This document shows, piece by piece, positions 23,810 to 27,914 of a stretch of 27,914 bases of DNA. How positions within the stretch are numbered: position 1 is the stretch's first letter; every line of letters begins with the position of its first letter. The position numbers were made by a program, and so were the translations under genes. The notes below the pieces were generated by a model. It worked only from the letters and a program-made list of their open reading frames with translations. It was not told the DNA's origin and did not search any database. The stretch is from Bacteroidales bacterium (GTDB lineage Bacteria > Bacteroidota > Bacteroidia > Bacteroidales > Bacteroidaceae): the NCBI GenBank assembly GCA_004555245.1, contig SFIS01000044.1, forward strand, positions 1 through 27,914, in the 5' to 3' direction.

Positions 23810-26149
23810 ATGCTACGCATAACATTTCTCTGCATCATATCAGCCATAGCCTTTCTCTTGCCCGCGCACCGCGCCTCGGCGCAGTACGACATGCTGACAT
23901 CCGAAAACGGAGACCGCTTCTCGTCGGGAGCCGCGGCAGCACCACGCGACACTGCGGCACACAAGGAGATTCCGCGCGGCATCACGGTATGGACGGTCGA
24001 TGAGCTGTCAGGCGACCGCACGCCCGCCGTGCCCGACACCATGTCCTATCTGCGCATGAACCATCTCTTCGCCTCCGGCATCTACGGCGAATACAACACC
24101 CTCGGCAACAACGGCACGCCGCGCCTGCTCCGCATCTTCACCGACAGGAAGCGCGGCTCGGAGTTCATCTTTACCAACGGCTACAGCCAGACAATGACAG
24201 AGCCCGGACAGTTCCTCTTCACCAACACATATTCCCCCATCACCAACCTCGACTTCAACCAGTGCGGCAACCACACCAACGGCGAAGACCATCTCAAGGC
24301 CACCTTCGCCGTCAACGCCTCACGACAGCTCGGCTTCGGATTCAAGTTCGACTACCTCTACGCCCGCGGCTACTACGCCAACCAGAGCACGTCGCACTTC
24401 AACTACACCCTCTGGGGCAGCTATCTCGGCGACCGCTACCAGGCACACCTTCTCCTCAGCACCAACCATCAGAAAGAGGCGGAGAACGGTGGCATCACTA
24501 ACGACGAATACATCACACACCCCGAATCGTTCGAAGACAACTTCATGGAGAACGAGATTCCCACCGTCCTCTCTGACAACTGGAACCGCCACGACAACCA
24601 GCACATCTTCTTCACACACCGCTACAGCATCGGCTTCAACCGCAAGGTGCCCATGACCGAGAAAGAACGCGAGGCAAAGAAATTCGCCATCGCAGCAGAG
24701 AAAGAGAAGCGTGAACGCGAGGCAAAGGAGAAAGCCGCTCTCGACGGCGACGGCGACAACGGCAGCAGACACGGCAGACGTCACGCGGCAGACGGCGACA
24801 CTCCCCCCGCACCCGCAGGCAGACCCGACGGCGCAACGATTGCGGGCGACGAGCCGCCGCACACCCCCGCACCCGCCGACACCGCCTCCGCACGCATCGC
24901 CCTCACCGAACAACAGGCACGCGACAGCATCGCCGCCGATGCTGCAAAGGCGGAAGAAGACGAGTTCATGAAAAACGAGTACGTCCCCGTCACGTCATTC
25001 TTCCACACCGTACGCTTCGACCACTACCGCCGCACATACACAGCCTACCGCTCGCCCGCAGACTACTATCTCAACGACTACTACAGCCTCGAGACCGACT
25101 CCATCAACGACCGCGTGCGCCACACCTATCTGCGCAACAACGTCGGCGTCTCGCTGCTCGAAGGCTTCAACAAATGGGCGAAGGCGGGCATCAAGCTCTT
25201 CGCCGCTCACGAGCTGAAACACTACGCCCTGCCCGAACCCGACGGCTCCTTCTCCACATGGAACGAGAGCAGCGTCTCCGTCGGCGGACAGCTCTCCAAA
25301 CGCGAGGGCAGCACGCTGCATTTCGACGCCACCGGCGAGGTCTATGTGGCGGGCGACGGCGCCGGACAGCTGAAGCTCGACGGCTCTCTCGACCTGAACA
25401 TCCCGATGCTCGGCGACACCGTGCGCATCGACGCCGCCGCGGCCTTCCATCTCGCAACTCCATACGCCTTCATGCGCCGCTACCGGTCGCGACACTTCCA
25501 GTGGGACCTCACCGACACCTTCAACAAAGAATCCCGCACGCACATCGAAGGCAGCGTCACCCTGCCACGCTACGGCACACGCCTCCGCATCGCCGCCGAC
25601 AACATCACCGACTACACCTACCTCTCCACCACCTACGACATCGGCACCGACCATACACCCGCCGCCCTCACCGTCACCCCCCGCCAGGCGTCAGACATAC
25701 AGGTCGTCACGGCCCAGCTCTGCCAGAACCTCAGCCTCGGCATCCTCCACTGGGACAATATCGTCACATGGCAGAAGACATCCGACAGCAGCGTCCTGCC
25801 CCTGCCGCAGCTCAACATCTACTCCAACCTCTATCTCCGCTTCAAAATCGCACGCGTGCTGCAGACAGACTTCGGCGTCGATGTGCGCTACTTCACGGAA
25901 TACGACGCGCCGGAATACAGCCCCCAGCTGCAGTCGTACGTCGTGCAGGAGAACGAGGCGGTGCGCACCACGGTGGGCAACTACCCCCTCTGCAACCTCT
26001 ACGCCAACTTCCAGCTGAAGAGCTGCCGCTTCTATATCCTCATGAGCCACGTCAACTGCTCCGGCAAAGGCAACTATTTCCTCACGCCCCACCATCCCCT
26101 CAACGGCCGCACACTCCGCTTCGGCCTCAACTGGAACTTCTTCAACTGA
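23810..26149 (+). CDS. Putative outer-membrane porin with a long charged insert
   Basis: 779-aa protein resembling the Bacteroidetes 'putative porin' family (Porin_10-like). A signal peptide (1-25) ends RASAQ. The first barrel part (about 75-280) has alternating aromatic and polar strands such as NYTLWGSYLGDRYQAHLLL. Residues of about 281-385 are a non-barrel insert: a Lys/Glu/Ala helix-like stretch, a Gly/Asp/His/Pro low-complexity part, and an Ala/Glu segment. A second barrel part then runs to the end, finishing in LRFGLNWNFFN. Substrate is unknown. Base composition is very GC-rich at third positions. The HD-domain gene follows after only 8 nt. Confidence 0.8.
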   Translation: MLRITFLCIISAIAFLLPAHRASAQYDMLTSENGDRFSSGAAAAPRDTAAHKEIPRGITVWTVDELSGDRTPAVPDTMSYLRMNHLFASGIYGEYNTLGNNGTPRLLRIFTDRKRGSEFIFTNGYSQTMTEPGQFLFTNTYSPITNLDFNQCGNHTNGEDHLKATFAVNASRQLGFGFKFDYLYARGYYANQSTSHFNYTLWGSYLGDRYQAHLLLSTNHQKEAENGGITNDEYITHPESFEDNFMENEIPTVLSDNWNRHDNQHIFFTHRYSIGFNRKVPMTEKEREAKKFAIAAEKEKREREAKEKAALDGDGDNGSRHGRRHAADGDTPPAPAGRPDGATIAGDEPPHTPAPADTASARIALTEQQARDSIAADAAKAEEDEFMKNEYVPVTSFFHTVRFDHYRRTYTAYRSPADYYLNDYYSLETDSINDRVRHTYLRNNVGVSLLEGFNKWAKAGIKLFAAHELKHYALPEPDGSFSTWNESSVSVGGQLSKREGSTLHFDATGEVYVAGDGAGQLKLDGSLDLNIPMLGDTVRIDAAAAFHLATPYAFMRRYRSRHFQWDLTDTFNKESRTHIEGSVTLPRYGTRLRIAADNITDYTYLSTTYDIGTDHTPAALTVTPRQASDIQVVTAQLCQNLSLGILHWDNIVTWQKTSDSSVLPLPQLNIYSNLYLRFKIARVLQTDFGVDVRYFTEYDAPEYSPQLQSYVVQENEAVRTTVGNYPLCNLYANFQLKSCRFYILMSHVNCSGKGNYFLTPHHPLNGRTLRFGLNWNFFN

Positions 26150-26157
26150 CAAAGCCC

Positions 26158-26862
26158 ATGGTGACATTAGAGATCATGCAGTTCGTCGAACAGAACATCC
26201 TGCCACGCTACACACAGTTCGACCGCGCCCACTCCCTCCGCCACGTCAACGACGTCATCACAGCCTCACTGAAACTCGCGCGGCGGTTAGGAGCCGACCC
26301 CGATATGGCATACGTCGTCGCCGCCTACCACGACCTCGGCATGGAAGGCCCGCGGGCCATACACCATATCACCGGAGGGAGAATACTCGCCGCCGACCGC
26401 CGCCTCGCACGATGGTTCACGCCAGAACAGATCAGCATCATGCGCGAAGCAGTGGAAGACCACCGCGCCTCCGCCTCCAAAGCTCCGCGCTCCATCTACG
26501 GACGTATCGTGGCGGAAGCCGACCGCCAGCTCTTGCCCGACACCGTAATGCGGCGTACCATTGAATACGGCATCGACCACTACCCGCAGCTATCCGTAGA
26601 AGAGCATCTCGAACGCTTCATACGCCATATCGAAGAGAAATATTCCGAACACGGATACATCAGGCTCTGGATTAGCGGCTCTGACAACGAGAGACACCTG
26701 CAACACCTGCGGCATATCATCAATACACCACACCTGCTCAAACAACACTTCTACAGAATTTGGGGAGAGATAAGACAGGACAGACACGACGGACAGGACA
26801 ACGTGACTACCCCGACAATCTCCGATAAACACAAAAATGAGAAAATGAGAAATGAGAAATGA
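26158..26862 (+). CDS. HD-domain phosphohydrolase
   Basis: 234-aa cytoplasmic protein with an HD metal-binding domain. The first histidine is in AHSLRHVNDV (H29 likely), the doublet is YHDLG (H58-D59), further histidines are in IHHITGGR and EDHRAS, and a later aspartate is in AEADRQL. The family hydrolyses phosphate esters or nucleotides; the substrate is not evident. I choose the ATG at 26158, 8 nt after the porin stop. The frame is open about 1 kb further upstream, but only as a shadow of the porin. The last ten residues (HKNEKMRNEK) are encoded by a minisatellite, so the natural C-terminus may have been altered. Confidence 0.87.
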   Translation: MVTLEIMQFVEQNILPRYTQFDRAHSLRHVNDVITASLKLARRLGADPDMAYVVAAYHDLGMEGPRAIHHITGGRILAADRRLARWFTPEQISIMREAVEDHRASASKAPRSIYGRIVAEADRQLLPDTVMRRTIEYGIDHYPQLSVEEHLERFIRHIEEKYSEHGYIRLWISGSDNERHLQHLRHIINTPHLLKQHFYRIWGEIRQDRHDGQDNVTTPTISDKHKNEKMRNEK

Positions 26863-26927
26863 GAAAAACGAGAAACAAGAAAACGAGAAACGAGAAAACG
26901 AGAAACGAGAAACGAGAAAACGAGAAA
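26832..26927 (+). repeat. A/G-rich minisatellite, left array
   Basis: About twelve units of the form A(3-5)(T/C)GAG, first AAAATGAG-type and then AAAACGAG/AAACGAG-type, 7-9 bp each. It overlaps the 3' end of the HD gene and abuts the end of the HU-like pseudogene. Its AAAATGAG units are the inverse of the CTCATTTT units at 27730-27768. Confidence 0.85.
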
Positions 26928-27439
26928 TTATCTCGCAATATAGGTGCTGTCCCTGTTAAGGTCATTGCCTCGCCTGATGTAACCGCAGCCGTAACAGTAG
27001 CCGCAGGGCTTGCGTGTCTTTGCAGCCTCGTCTTTGCTTACCTTGCGGATGATACACTTTGTTTTTGACAAGCCAACGGCATCAACACCGTAGGCAGGCA
27101 AGATCTTGACAGCCCCAGCCGTAGATGTTTATAGCTGCTGAGAACTCGGATGCCTCGATAGCCCCCCTTGATTTGATGGTAACTTTGAAAGTCCCGAGCC
27201 CGTCGAGCTTTACGGAGTAGGAGTTCAGCAGTTGGTTGTTCATCTCGTGGATGAGGGCCTCGATGACCGCCTTGCAGTCAGCCTTTGTCACGGTACAGTC
27301 GTATGCTACCTTGGTGGCATCTCGTCGAGATGGTAGTGCAGATATAGACAGTCTGTGCTAACCATTTGCCGTTGGCAGGGTCTTGCCTGCCGTCCGAGAA
27401 AGAACGTTCGAGCTTGTACTTCTTGTAACAGATAGCCAT
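26928..27439 (-). pseudogene. HU-like DNA-binding protein, broken by two frameshifts
   Basis: Starting from the ATG at 27439 the frame reads MAICYKKYKLERSF...YICTTISTR. After a one-base shift near 27315-27325 it continues DATKVAYDCTVTKADC...VKLDGLGTFKVTIKS...EASEFSAA. After a second one-base shift near 27115-27135 it continues TAGAVKILPAYGVDAV...KCIIRKVSKDE...KPCGYCYGCG up to TAA at 26928. The central part is the typical HU/HU-like (viral histone-like) core of Bacteroidetes proteins. Joined, the product would be about 170 aa with an unusual cysteine-rich tail. Either it is decayed or the assembly has two indels. A good promoter lies upstream. Confidence 0.7.
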
Positions 27440-27644
27440 TTTTTAGACCTACTTTTGATTGATTGTTTTACAATAAGATTTTCACTGCGGAATCATGTTT
27501 GCGTCAAATGACATCACCTCGTCGTGCCGTTGGCTCATGACACTGTGGCTGTGCGCCGCCATCACTGTCTCTTGCCGCCGCCGTCACTGCGCACGATGAC
27601 GGCGTTCAGTTCAGCCGTTTTGTGCAAGTCATGCTTTCCGGCTG

Positions 27645-27676
27645 CAAATTTAGCACAGAAAAACGGAATTTGCAAA
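27645..27676 (-). promoter_or_regulatory. Promoter reading toward the HU-like pseudogene
   Basis: On the minus strand TTTG (27673-27676), a 20-nt spacer and TAAATTTG (27645-27652) make a full consensus, followed by CAGCCGGAAA. The leader to the ATG at 27439 would be about 200 nt. Confidence 0.7.
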
Positions 27677-27729
27677 TTTGTCGGAATCACAATTTTCCCA
27701 AGTATGCACGCCCACGCGTGAATAAAAAT

Positions 27730-27768
27730 CTCATTTTCTCATTTTCTCATTTTCTCATTTTCTCATTT
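27730..27768 (-). repeat. CTCATTTT minisatellite, right array
   Basis: Four CTCATTTT units and one CTCATTTC unit, the reverse complement of the AAAATGAG units at 26832-26860. The two arrays bracket about 0.9 kb containing the HU-like pseudogene and its promoter. Confidence 0.85.
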
Positions 27769-27914
27769 CGGGTTCACGAGTGCGTGCGCGTGTTATATTA
27801 TATATATATATTTATATAAGTAAGTGATCAAAATTATTTTTATAATGTAAGCTTCAACTCACAACTGTGGTTTCAGGCCTACAATTATCGTATTAAACAT
27901 TGTTAAATTCATAA

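Larger units (their letters stand above)
27440..27914. other. Non-coding right edge
   Basis: No convincing gene. The region contains the HU promoter (27645-27676), an ATTGT-TTT-ACAAT hairpin near 27466, a GCGTG-rich segment on both sides of the right minisatellite, an AT dinucleotide run (about 27793-27818), and AT-rich DNA to the end that could be the upstream region of a gene outside the window. Confidence 0.5.

Noticed and set aside
25174..26157. Long Arg/His/Pro-rich open frame running into the HD gene
   Set aside because: It is a +1 shadow of the GC-rich porin gene. The true HD start is 26158.
26859..27068. 69-aa frame beginning MRKTRNKKTRNEK
   Set aside because: Its first third is the minisatellite and the rest is antisense to the HU-like pseudogene. 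Overlap with the HD stop looks accidental.
27840..27914. Possible start of a CRISPR array or cas region (ACTGTGGTTTCAGGCC-like sequence)
   Set aside because: Only one copy is visible and no repeat-spacer pattern can be shown before the window ends.

Overview
The window looks like a chromosomal segment of a Bacteroidales bacterium, most likely Prevotella or a close relative. Ten promoter candidates carry the Bacteroidetes -7 element TAnnTTTG, and all ten continue as TTTGCA. The gene families fit too: OMP_b-brl-type receptor, DUF4468, 'putative porin', membrane-anchored LytTR protein, HU-like protein, and a phosphoglycerate-mutase-like protein in place of ThrB. The genus is an inference, because no rRNA is present.

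Left part (1-7,600): a repeat-rich zone. A SAM-dependent methyltransferase (minus) and an exported nitroreductase (plus) sit between two inverted copies of an intergenic repeat. A 125-bp MITE-like element with 24-bp inverted ends lies between the two genes, and its ends carry outward promoter elements. A minus-strand tripartite efflux operon follows (tolC-like, emrA-like, emrB-like MFS). The emrA-emrB gap is expanded by a nested array of short tight-loop hairpins.

Middle (7,600-17,200): housekeeping genes. ffh and folD are on plus. A TonB-receptor-like outer-membrane barrel gene (minus) is divergent from a LytTR regulator (plus), with phased short repeats between them. Then come L-serine ammonia-lyase (minus), tRNA-Arg(CCG) (plus) and a COG2509-type FAD-dependent dehydrogenase (minus). 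Convergent units are separated by clear hairpin terminators.

Right part (17,200-26,900): a plus-strand block. It begins with a threonine cluster: fused aspartokinase-homoserine dehydrogenase, then the phosphoglycerate-mutase-family protein proposed as the missing homoserine kinase, then threonine synthase. Together these would convert aspartate to threonine, with aspartate-semialdehyde dehydrogenase encoded elsewhere. The operon has a leader of about 230 nt with competing hairpins. Downstream are a DUF4468 protein, a 70-aa two-TM protein, a large putative porin with a 100-residue charged insert, and an HD-domain phosphohydrolase 8 nt behind the porin.

Right edge (26,830-27,914): a decayed HU-like gene with two frameshifts, lying between inverted A/G-rich minisatellites, followed by AT-rich non-coding DNA.

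I see no CRISPR array, phage structural gene, transposase or recognisable defence system. The unusual content is in the non-coding elements: the flipped-loop repeat, the promoter-bearing MITE, the hairpin array, the thr leader and a shared start-site motif.
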